Source: Hormiphora californensis (lineage: Eukaryota > Ctenophora > Tentaculata > Cydippida > Pleurobrachiidae). Taken from it: a stretch of 64,000 nucleotides of DNA. The translations under genes were made by a program, and so were the position numbers. The stretch's first letter is position 1; each line of letters begins with the position of its first letter. The stretch is taken from positions 2,171,231 to 2,235,230 of the forward strand of contig CM035355.1 of the NCBI GenBank assembly GCA_020137815.1, given 5' to 3'. Under the pieces are notes generated by a model. That model saw only the letters and a program-made list of their open reading frames with translations, was not told the origin of the DNA and searched no databases. This document shows, piece by piece, positions 24,301-36,300 of the stretch.

Positions 24301-27300
24301 TATATTGCATATATGAGCTATTATAGCGGAGGGGTAATTTCATTACCAACTTCCAGGAAAGTGAGACGATCATGATGGATAATCTGAACTGTCCACCCCA
24401 CGGGAAGACCATCACTGACTGTGTCTTTGAGTTGAACCATAACTGTGGACATAATGAGGATGTACACCTTGACTGCAGTAAGACTAGCCACTGTGGCCAT
24501 TTAATGGCTCTTGACTGCAGTAAGATAGGGTAGAGAGGACTAGCCATGTGGTCATTTAATGGGGGGGGGGGGGGATAGACGGGAAACTTGGAGGGGGCCT
24601 TGAAAATAGAAGGGGCACATGTGATAGAAATCAGAAGGGGTAGGTATAGAAATGGGTATATTGAGAATTAGGGACGACTTTGGCAAGGGCAAAGCCTATC
24701 ATAGTCAGGCACCAGTATTCTGTGCGGGAAACAATTTGATATTGTTAGAAAAGGGCTCGATAGTATGTAATAGGATTTTCAGGTTTTTAGTAATCGGACT
24801 ATTTAATATCTCTGTGTTAGCGACAAATTGATTTCTCCAACTAATAACTGATATACCCACTAATATTAGCATCTTGACAGATTGTTTGGACGAAATTTTC
24901 ACATTTCAATTGAGAAGCGAGGAGGGCGTGACTCAGACAGAAACCGGTCTTGGGTACCTCTTTGTCCAGTCATCGGACGAGGACCAGGTACGATTAGAAT
25001 ACTAGTCTAGTACAACTGCTAGTATGAAATGTAGCAGGTAGCTATTATTGCTGTTAATCCTGACAAGTTACCATGGAAACTAAACCCTCCCCTGCAGATT
25101 GAGAGTGGTGCGGTGTGTTACGATAACATCAACAAAGAAACAATCGATCGGGTCTGCACGAAGATGGGATTCGAGTGCAGTGTTCTGTGGACCAAGTCAG
25201 CCATTGAGGACGTAAGTAACTGTACATTCAGCTGTTGTTGTAAATGCATGTACCTATATGAGATAATTGGCTTTAACCTCGTGTTATGAATTAAATGGGA
25301 ATTGGGTGCGGTTAGAAGACAAGTGATCACAACTCGTTCCTCCCTTTGCCCCAATAGTTCTTCTCCATCACAGGAGGAGTTGGAGACGGTTATGGGAGAT
25401 CTCCAGTGTATTGACGAGGATACATGTTTGTTCAGCCGAGATCCCGATTGTAGCAGAGAGCAGGTCTACCTAGCTTGTGGTTAGTTAGAAAATAGGACCT
25501 CTACCTGACGGCCGAACTACATACATTGTGTGCTGTAATGTTATCACTTGTATAATCGGATATATATATGTATATGTATAATTTTGTGTCATTGTTCATT
25601 TTATTTTGAACCGATATTGTTTTCAGGACGAGGGGAGGAGTGTACGGGGCACAATGTGAATCTGATGCTGTTTGACGAGTCAGGTGCTGATGTTTCAGCC
25701 AGTGGTCAGGGGCTTCTTATTGCTCAATCAAAAACTAAATCAAACGTGAGTTGTCTTTGGTAGTTCAAGACTAAGGTGGGATACAGTATACGTAGAAAAT
25801 TGATCCTAACGAGTAATTTACACCTTGATTGCCCGGAAAATAGAGTCTAAGCAAGTCAAATAACTACCTTTTTCCAGATAAAAGGAACGGTTTGTGACGA
25901 CAACTTCAACATCAAAACGGCAAAGATTATCTGTCAAGAACTGGGGTTCCAGTGTGCACACACCTTTTCCAATGGGGGTGACTGGGACATTCAGGAAACT
26001 ATGGAGATAAGGATGGACGAGCTGGATTGTACGGGGGCAACCGGGTTTGCGGAATGTACCTTTGAACAGAACCATAACTGTGGGCACAGTGAGGATGTAT
26101 TCCTGTCGTGTGGTAAGTTGCTTAGCAACGTGTGGTAGGTCGCTTAGCAACGTGTGGTAAGTTGCTTAGCAACGTGTGGTAGGTCGCTTAGCAACGTGTG
26201 GTAGGTCGCTTAGCAACGTGTGGTAGGTTACTTAGCAACGTGTGGTAAGTTGCTTAGCAACCATCATCCAACGGCTAGGTCCCAGTCTAGTAAATTCTAG
26301 ACTTGGGCCATGTCATAGACTGGTAGAATTATTTTCCGATTGCGAAGAACTTGGATCCTTATCATACATAATGTTTTATTGATTCCTAAGAACTTATATG
26401 ATCATAATAAACAGCTCTGTCTCGGTTACAACAAGAGGCCCAGCATTCTTTGAATTACAATCCAAATTATCGATAAGGAGTTTTTCTAGGAATAACCAGG
26501 ATGATCTCAGGATCTTAGTACTCGAAATATGTCATATATAATTCCCTTTATCGGCTCTACTTCAGTAACACAAATTACTGATAAATAATTACTTTTTACC
26601 AGTACTCTAGGCCCCGCGAGATTTGCATTTAACCGGTTTTTCCTAGGTTCAGACTGTTCTTATCAGTTTAGGCTGGTTAATGACGAGGGAGAGACGACCA
26701 CTAGCGGCCAAGGACTGCTTATCGCTTCCCAATCTGGCCTAGACAAGGTGAGATCTACGTAGTTTTATAGGTATCCCAAGCTGCCAACAAGCTGCAATAT
26801 TATAGATCTCCACCATCCCATCACAGCACGAATTTCGTATGTAGCGTCCTCATCATGTGATTCACACCCTAAATATATGGGCCAATGGCAACTATACTTG
26901 TCATGAATTGTAACGTCATGAATTATATCGTTAGGAAGGGACAGTGTGTGATGATGGTTTTGGGGCGAATGAGGCGGATGTTATTTGTCGTTCCATGGGA
27001 TTTCAGTGTGCTGCAACTCACTTCTCTTCGGTAAGGAATATCTTCCCTTGTTATATGTTTTAACTCTCCGGCCCAGAGGCTCCGGGGCGCTAAGACGGGC
27101 TAAGACAAGGCAAAACTTCCCCACGTGTGTGCCAATATATATGTTTATCCTCTTTCATTCTCTCAAGGAAATTTTATATTGGATGTCTCAGGCAAGCCGT
27201 AGAGTCCAGTTTACCTACGATATCCTGTTGGACAATGTGAACTGTGATGATGGTGTAACGGAGTTTGGAGACTGCCAACACATGACTTCAACCAATTGTG

Positions 27301-30300
27301 ATCACTCTGAAGACATTTTCCTACTTTGCAGTCAAGGTATAACAGCCCCCCCCCCCCCGGCCTCCCGCTCCCCCTGCTATAGAGTTTATCCAATCAATTG
27401 ATATGTAGGGCCATGTCCATGTTAATCGAAGTACTAGCTGTTCTTTTTATCTTTATTTTCAACTTTCCCTTCAGCTACAAATTGTGGTGAGATGAATGAG
27501 AGTCCGATAACGTTTTCCCTGGCCAAGGCGGATGTTGATAAACACCACCTTCTCCAAGTGTCCAGGACTTGGGCAGACACATCTTACGTGAGTGACCCTA
27601 GTAGTCGATCAAACAATGCAATATTTTCTCATTCTGTATACTCTAGAACATTGATGATTGATGAATGATCTCTTTTGGCGAATCAATATAGTTTGTGAAA
27701 CTATATTTCTTTGGAAACAGCAACATATTTATTTAGATGGGAACGGTTTGTAACGATTTGTTTGATGACATCGCCGGTACAATTATCTGCAAGGAAATGG
27801 GAAAGAATTGTTTGAAGTCCTTTACCTCCCGCAACTCTCTCTCAATAACCAGCAATGTTTCTATGCCCATTCTCCTGGATGATGTGTCGTGTACACTGGA
27901 AGGGGGCACCGAGCCCAGTTTTGAAGATAACTGCCAGTACAAATTCACACACAACTGTCAACATGGGGAGGATATTTTCCTACAGTGCGGTACGTGACTG
28001 TTTTAGTAGGTGGTACGTGGCCAATTTGGTGGGTAGTACGTGACTTTGGTATTGTGATAAGTTATCACTGATAACCATCAAGAAGCGAAAAATATACGAT
28101 ATTCATCATAGTTATTCCAGTGGTCTTCTGTTCTGTTCTAACAGGGCTAATATTTCTACAGGTAGTGAGCAAGAATGTGCAAAGGATAATCTGGTATTCC
28201 GAATAGTAGACTCTTCCATGCAAACCTCCCACCTGGGTCGGGGAGTACTATTAGCTCAGTCCAGTTCTAATCCGAGTCAAGAGGGTACAATATGTGGGGA
28301 GGAGATGAGTGTCGAGACAGCGGGCCGGATCTGCAATTTCCTTGGATTTAACTGCCTTCAGGAGCTAACTACAGGGCAGCTTCCAGGACTTTCAGCAAGG
28401 TATATAACACTGGTGCACACTCTGTGGGTTCAATTGCGAAGTGATGAGCATTCGGTTTGGCATTAATTGGCAAGTTAATTAACTCAATTTGGTGACTTCG
28501 TTAAGACTCGGAAATTGTAATTTGTTTTTCAGGGTTACCAATTGTGGCAAGTGGTGTGGTGTGTGACAGTTCGAGTATGTCACAGTGTACATTTGAGGCC
28601 GGACCTGGAAGGTGTTCTCACCAGCAAGATGTCCACCTCTCTTGTGGTGAGTTCTAATGCATTATTCATCGAAGGCGATAGCTATAATCTCCTAGCTATT
28701 TTTTGTCTCAGCGGTACAAATTCGATCCTCCTCCTAGTAAAGTTTTCCATCCTCTTATCATTATTTGAACCATTCGGATTCCATGCTTCCCCGGGACGAA
28801 CAGTTCAACCCTTCTTAACGTACGTGACCTAATTCGTTTGCAGCTAACATCTGTGTCAGCAACGATAAAGGAACAAAGATAATGGCATCACTCCACCAGC
28901 CCGATCTAACACTTTCTACCGACGGATCTGGGCTGCTGGTCGTCAACTACTTTGATACCAGCGAAATGGCAAACATTGTAAGAATATAAAACCTCTTTCA
29001 TTACTATCTCAATTTCTAACTATATCCTATTTCTATCCAAATCTATCTCTCTATTTTAGTCCAATCAATCTATCTCTATTCGATTCTCCTTTTCTTTCTT
29101 GTTATCTCTTTGTTTCCAGAAAGGCACAGTTTGTAGAAACGGAATGACCATGAGCACCGCCCACATAATCTGCAAAAAGATGGGATACACCTGTGCTAAA
29201 CGTGTCTACTCGCTACCAAACCCAGTTACAGACCAGGTAAAATTACCGCTGGCCGCTGGTGTGTGCGGGTTAAAAATCAAAATTTTAATTTTAATTTTAA
29301 CTTGGTGTGTGGTGACCCTTACACAACCCAGGTTTCCCTTCCGATACTGATGAGTGAGATGATCTGTACAGACGATGGGCAGGAGAACTTGAACTCATGT
29401 AGTTTCACTGTTAGTCACCACTGCAGTCACGAGAGAGACGTCTTTCTACAGTGCGGTAAGAGGGTTAGAGCTGTTGAAAACAAATTCCAATTCTTACTTT
29501 GATTGGACGTTGGGACACAATTTCCATTAACATAAGAATGGCGTTTGAATGGCCGCGGTTCCTGACCTAATAATTTCAGGTGGGGTGTTGGACGTGATGA
29601 ATCTACAGACGGTTGTCACTGTACAAACCGACCTGACCCACCCTGAAAATCTTTATGACGGGTGAGAACTATAAGTAGGCTCGTTGCTTTTCATTTTCCA
29701 AACTATTTCACAATTTCTAGTTTTAGCAAACCCCGGCCTAATCTTTGAACAACAATTCAGGCAGTTGGCAACGTATCAGGAATTCTCTGCTGGAATGTCG
29801 ACAACCCTGTCCTTAGTTGGCCTCCCAGAGGTAGAATTCATCAAGATCTACCTGAGAGATCCCAGGAGATGGGTAAGTTGGCTTTCTATTAAACATAGCA
29901 ATCATGATTCATGGGTAAGTTAATTCGTTCAGGGGCGCTTGCCATTGCAGTTACCATGGAATATGTTGGCGATTCAGCTATCAACTTACCATTATATAAG
30001 GAGAACTCAAAATTACTTATTTTATTGCAGACATTTGAAGGACGTATCAGTTACAATGATGGGAGTAACATTACGTTCGAGCACAGTGGCCAGCCAACTG
30101 AGATTCTGATAAACTTTGATCCGGTTCGCATTGATAAACTGCATATTTATGGAGTTAGTGGGACCATGGAGATTGCGGAAGTAACAGCATACAGCGCTGA
30201 ATTCAATGGTACATACTACTTATAATTAGCACCTTAATTAGCACCATCTGCGAAGATCCCTGCTTGTCAATATATCGATTCTGATTTAATGTTTAACCAA

Positions 30301-33300
30301 TAGTTCAACTAGTAACTACACACATCATAACCCAGACACATGCGACACTACGTTCTCATTGGTGAACAAAGCAGGAAACCCATCGCATACTGGGTATGGA
30401 CTGCTGAAAGCCCACTGGATGAAAGAACACAATCTAAACGCAGAGGTATTACATCTACCGCCACTTCCGATATAATAAGAGTTCCATTATCGTCTATTGA
30501 TAAGTTGTTGTGTTAAATAGGGACAAGTTGAGACGTGTATTGACCTCATTTTATTTATTTATTTATTTATTTATTAAATACTAACTCATGTTATTCTAGT
30601 TGGTAGAAGGGACAGTGTGCGATGATGGATTTACCCAAGAGGCGGCAGACGCTATCTGTATGAGCATGGGCTACGAGTGTGCAAACTACTGGCAGAATGG
30701 AGAATCAGAAAGGTACATGGCATGATCGATGACTCTTCCCACTGTGGGGCCCATAAAATATAAGCAAAGCTAAAACTTGGGGCCAACTTCTAGTTTGTAT
30801 TTCCGGGACCCGGAGGGAGAAGGTCGAAAAAGTCAAGTCTGTATGTCATCCAAAAAAATTAAATTTGTAAATTTTCGTTCTGAATTTGTTTCTTAAACCA
30901 CATTCATTTGTTTTGCTCAGGTGGAAAGTTCAGTACCTGCTGAAGATCGTCATGTTTGATGTATTCTGTATGGGAGAAAACCCTGATATCTCAAACTGTA
31001 CTTTTGATACACAGCGAATGAACTGTGCACACGATGAGGATGTATTCATTTCTTGTGGTGGGTAAAATCCTTTAGAGTAGCCCAGTGTTATGTCACAGTG
31101 TCACAGTCAGTACGTGATGATTGTAGCAGCTTTGCAATCTCCTAGTTACCATCTTTATATCCATGGTGCATGCTATTGTGCAATTGAAACATTACAATTA
31201 CAATGTCAGATAAGAGATACGACTCGCTGGGTTGTTGGGATGATGGAGATGATAATGCAGCCATCCCTTCCCTGGAGGGTTCCTTCCCGTACTCCAATAG
31301 ATCCTGGGTGGAAAGACCTGATCCGATTGCTGCTTGCCGCCGGGCTGCTGAATCAAAAGGTTTGTAATTGTAGTTGGTCGGACATATATCTCGGATATAA
31401 AATATCCAACTTCTAGCAACTGCAGAAATCAGTAGCTTTCTAAATTAATCGTTCCCCTCCGCCAGGTTACTCTGTGTTTGCTATCCAGAACGGTGGGTGG
31501 TGTGCCAGCTCCGCCACAGCTCAGAGCACCTACCGGAAGTACGGTGAAGCTGACAACTGCAGAGAAGATGGAACCGGTGGCTTTTATTCCAACAATGTCT
31601 ACGAAATCACAAGTTAGTGGTTGCCATGACAACTGCATGTATGGTTACCATGGTTACAATATGCCTTTTCATACTCTTGTTTTGTCCAAGGCTCATAGTA
31701 TTACTCTTCTTTCAGGGACGGAACTCCATTCGTTAGGCTGTTGGAAGGATGATTATCACCGGGCAATACCAAGTTTGGAATTCACAGACAGGCCAGCTGA
31801 GCTGAGTGACGATCACTACATGAGATACGATCCCATCGAGGACTGTAAAAATATCGCTGAAAAACGCGGTAAGATCACACCGAATATGTTTCGATTCAAA
31901 ATTTGAATGGTAAAGTTTGTAGCCCTGTCTCACTTCAATTTTCCTCTGACAGGTTACAAAGTTTTTGCACTAACTAGAAATGGCCAGTGTTTGGGAGGTC
32001 CGGATGCCTGGGAAAACTACAACGCCAACGGTCGATCAGATAAATGTAACGACAATGGACTCGGCGGATTTGGGGCTTATGAAGCCTACAAAATAAGAGG
32101 TAAACATGTTCTACCCTGATTTCCATGTGTTCAAGTAAAAACTAATCGACCAAGATTAGGGGACAGCTATCCCAGGTTCCTAAGACGTCTTTTATAAGCA
32201 AGATTCCTAAGACAAGCAAACAAACTACTCGTAACCCAATCTTTCAGAGGGAAAGTGTGGGGAGAGGAAGTCTAGTTATCGGTTTACGTTGATGGATGAG
32301 AACTGGAACAAGGGAGTCAACTCTGGTCTTCTCCTTGTTACCAGCTCAGGAGGAGACGAGGCAAGTAAACTTCCCAATTTGCGTGATCCCTAGTACTATC
32401 TATATTATAAAGTACAAATGCGTGGCGTGATGAGGATGTCGTATCCCACGTGCAAATAGAGGGGGGTTGCCAAGGAGGTGCTCTGGGAGGGGTATTGGAG
32501 GGTGATACTGCACGTGCATGTTGTTTGTTGTTTGTTTCGTGTTCCTGTGTGGTTTTCCTGTGGTGTTTTGGGATCTACTGCTGGGGCCGCCATGATAGCC
32601 AAAGCCTTTCTACCTACGTACCCCGTTGATTTTCTACACAGCTACAATTCTACGGATCTTTATCACCTGATTCTACATGTTATTCAGCGGGATTTCCCTT
32701 GATGTTTATCACCAGCGCTCTACCACTACCAACCTCCGTATTCTTTACCCCAACATGGAGAGACAAAGAGTAAGAGGGGGGGGGACATAGAGACGGGTGG
32801 GGCGGGGGCTGTTGTGGGATCTCAATGGGCTTTCTAGTCCTTATTATAATTTGCAAATGCGTGGCGTGATGATGTAGTATCCACACGTGCAAATAGAGGG
32901 GGGTTGCCAAGGAGGTGTCATAGCCCCTACGCAGCGAGTGATTGATGGCTGCACGTGCGGGTTGGTGCAGCGGGTGAGAGGGGCGTTCCTGGGTGAGGGA
33001 GAGCGTGGGGATTCGGGTCAACGGGTGCTCTACTTCAACGGGCTTTCTAGTTCACTATAAATGCATAGTATCGTTGAACTTTGGGAATGTGTCTCGAGAG
33101 AAATGTACTTGTTTTCGATTGTTTAATATTTCGTTTCATTGTAGCTGTCATCAACGGAGGGAACGGTATGTGATGATATGTTTAACCGGACTGCCGCTCA
33201 AGTAATCTGTAAAGAAATGGGCTACAAATGTGTTACAGGTAAGTTACAATCGTCAAATTTCGGTCACTTTTAGTTAAATAGTTCTCGATCACTATCAATT

Positions 33301-36300
33301 TTTCTTTATTCCTTGCCTTCTATAAGTATATCTGTAATGGTCCACCATATTTCAAATAGCATAAAGGAGACAGCTTCTGTTGTTCACCATCAACAGGGTG
33401 CTCAGTACTTATTTTACAGGTTGGGGAACGTTCCACTGGGACGATGTCCAGAACAAGTTTCCCATTGTTCTGGATGATGTGGAATGTGGTAGAGAGAACA
33501 TCACCTTCAGTGAGTGTGGCTTCAAGACCACCACCAACTGCGTGCATAACGAGGATATTCACCTCTCGTGCAGTAAGTGTTTTGGAGAGAGATTTGGAGT
33601 GTTTTGGAGAGTGATTTGGAGAGAGATTTGGAGTGTTTTTTGAGAGTGTTCTGGAGAGATTTGGAGAGTGTGAAAAGTTGTGGGAGGACACTGCGAGATA
33701 AAACTCACTTTTTAGACATGCACTGTAAAGAACCAACGTATAAGTTCCGATTGGTGAATGTAGAGACGGGAGAGGAGGTGGATGATGGGATTCTCCTGGC
33801 TACACTCAACGACACCACAACAATCATTGTAAGGGAGATATTTCAGGGGATTTAGCTTGGGAGGGAGATATACTTAGTGTTTCCTGCCTTGTTCGACCCT
33901 TTCTCTTCACGCCCCATGTGAAGGGAGGGAGGGAGATATTCCATGTTTCCAGGAAATTAAGTCTCTTTTTTTCCAGGAAGGAACGGTCTGTGACGATATC
34001 TTTGAGATGGACACTGCCAACGTCATCTGTCATGAAATGGGCTACAAGTGTGCACGGAACTTCTACACTGTCGGAGGATCGTCTGAGGTAATTGGAATTT
34101 TGGAAACCATGCTGTTGACTGTTCTTTAACAAGATTAACTGATCAGAAGGCATATATTATTATTTGTTTTCTTCTTATTATATTGGAAGCTGATAGTTAG
34201 AAATCAGTCAGCACATGATCACCATTCACCACCCCCCCACCAGCACATGATCACCCTCCCCCACTTTTAGTTCCAAGAGGACAAGTTGATTGTGTTGGAT
34301 AATGTGGTGTGCACCGCGGGATCGGACCACTTCTCCCAGGAGACATGCTCCTTTGTCATGGGCCACAACTGTGATCACATGGAGGATGTCTTCCTTAGCT
34401 GCAGTAAGATTTGTGTAGAGTTATCATAATACTAGTTACAGATGTAGCATGATTTGTATAGAGTTAGACCGTGAAGGGGCGTCCATAACAATCCTCAAGC
34501 ATATAATTTTAGTTGCAGCAAACTAAAAGTGGCCAGTTGGTCATCTCCATGGTAACAACCATCGATGCTTCCAATAATGGAAGTTACCATGGTAACGTTA
34601 CCATCCTCAGAGAAGACCCAGGAGGAGTGTGACAGAAAGGAGGGTATTGAGTTTTACCTGGCAGATATTGACACCGGTGAACGAACTACGGGACTCTCTG
34701 GGATTCTCTTTGCCAACAGAACTGATGCAAAGAAGGTATTGGCAGACGTAAACATTTTACAAATTTTCGTCATATATTGATTAATTGTTATGTATGCAGC
34801 ATGATAGTTCCAAACTGACTAATCACGTTTGTTCAACTCACTCTCCCTTCAGCTCGGAACTGTGTGTGACGATGGATTTGGTACGGATACTGCAGACATA
34901 ATTTGCCAGGAACTCGGCTTCAAAGCCTCGGTGACGTGGGCCACGGCTGAGGGTCAACCCTGGATGGTAGGTTATCAGAGAGGATGGGGGCGGGGAGGGT
35001 GGGGGCTAGGAGCCAAGATGGTAGGTCGGGGAGGGTGGGGACTAGCGGCTAGGGAGCCACGATGGTAGGTCGGGGAGGGTAGGGGCTAGCAGCCCGTGAA
35101 TCGCGTTGGTAGGTCGTGAGTCCCAAATCCGTCGATAAGTTTAGAGACATCTCTTTGGCCCATCGCCCAGTTATTCGACTGATTTTCACCTACTCTCAAT
35201 GCTAGGATATGAGATAATATTCCTAAAATTATGTCATTGCTGTCTGTTTTAGGAAAACCACACAGCAGTACTGGACGACGTTCAGTGTTCTAACAATGCT
35301 ACTTCTTTCTCCGACTGTTCCTATGTCACCTACCATGACTGTTCTTACTACGAAAATGTCTATCTTGTTTGCAGTAAGTATCAAATCTCTTACTTTATCT
35401 GAATTTGGAAGTTAAAATATGATCCTATTTCGTTAACTGAAACACTGGATTTCCTAGGTAACCGAGTGATAAATGATGGTTTATCATTCTACGTGGTCGA
35501 TGAACACGGAAAGCAGATAGTAAACGGTCTTGGCCTGCTTATTGCTCACCGGCTAAAAACTGATGGGGTAAGTACGAAATCATAATCAATCTCCCCTACC
35601 AGGGTGCAGAAAATTTTTGGCAGAAATGAATTTTTCGGAGCGTGATTCACGCACCGTTTAGGGTCAAGTTGCGTGCTACCAAGCTCCAGAATAGCAAATA
35701 AAAGTAATCCCATAATCTCCAAACAGGGTCCAGTGACGGGAGTGGTGTGTTCCCCTGGGTTCAATTCGATGACCGCCTCGGTGGTGTGCAAACAAATGGG
35801 CTATACGAGTGCAGTTAATTTCGAAAATGGCAGTCACATGTGGGGTGTTCAGGTATTTTCCCTCCTATCATAAGTCATAATTCCGATATATATGCATTCA
35901 GTCTCTGATGAATTCTTGAAATAACATCACCCGTCCTTTCGACGATTCCAATCAGGTTTCACAAAATAAAATAAGTTTTATGTTAGTTATTAGTTTCATG
36001 CTTTTTACAGCCTTTTATCAAGTTAATCTGTTTTTTAACACCCCCTCTCTATCTCTCCCCCCACAGAGAGTCTACCCGTCCCTTGTGACGAACTTCACCT
36101 GCACGGACCCTGCGAACATGTCCCACTGCACCTTTGATTACGAGTTCAACTGCGAACACCCCAACAACATCTTCATCGAGTGTACCACCTCTACCCACAT
36201 GCGGTACATCTGTCCGGAGGGAGCTCACCAAGTGAATGAGAAGTGTGAACCGTGCCCCAGGAACACCTATAAAGATGGTGGGTTCAGTGATGGGAGTTGT

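Larger units (their letters stand above)
22301..29455 (+). other. SRCR domains 1-8 of the nested receptor: exon map
   Basis: Exons as read: 22424-22526 and 22676-22828 (SRCR1); 23672-23772, 24158-24274, 24357-24477 (SRCR2); 24881-24987, 25098-25211, 25374-25479 (SRCR3); 25627-25745, 25878-26112 (SRCR4, core in one exon); 26647-26747, 26935-27030, 27192-27336 (SRCR5); 27475-27587, 27737-27989 (SRCR6); 28162-28399 or 28440, 28533-28646 (SRCR7, N-strand and core fused); 28844-28977, 29120-29236, 29332-29455 (SRCR8). Each domain has about eight Cys counting the one before F.LV, as in group B SRCR domains. SRCR3 is atypical (AVCYDN in place of VCDD). Confidence 0.85.
32248..36180 (+). other. SRCR domains 10-13 of the receptor: exon map
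   Basis: 32248-32360, 33145-33238, 33420-33572 (SRCR10); 33716-33828, 33977-34087, 34271-34403 (SRCR11); 34611-34735, 34853-34966, 35253-35373 (SRCR12); 35458-35567, 35727-35852 and the first part of the long exon starting 36067 (SRCR13). The intron after 32360 begins with GCAAGT, a GC-AG type donor. SRCR12 lacks the usual second Cys of the MGY.C block (LGFKAS), as does SRCR13 (MGYTSA), so one disulphide is missing in the two membrane-proximal domains. Confidence 0.85.
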
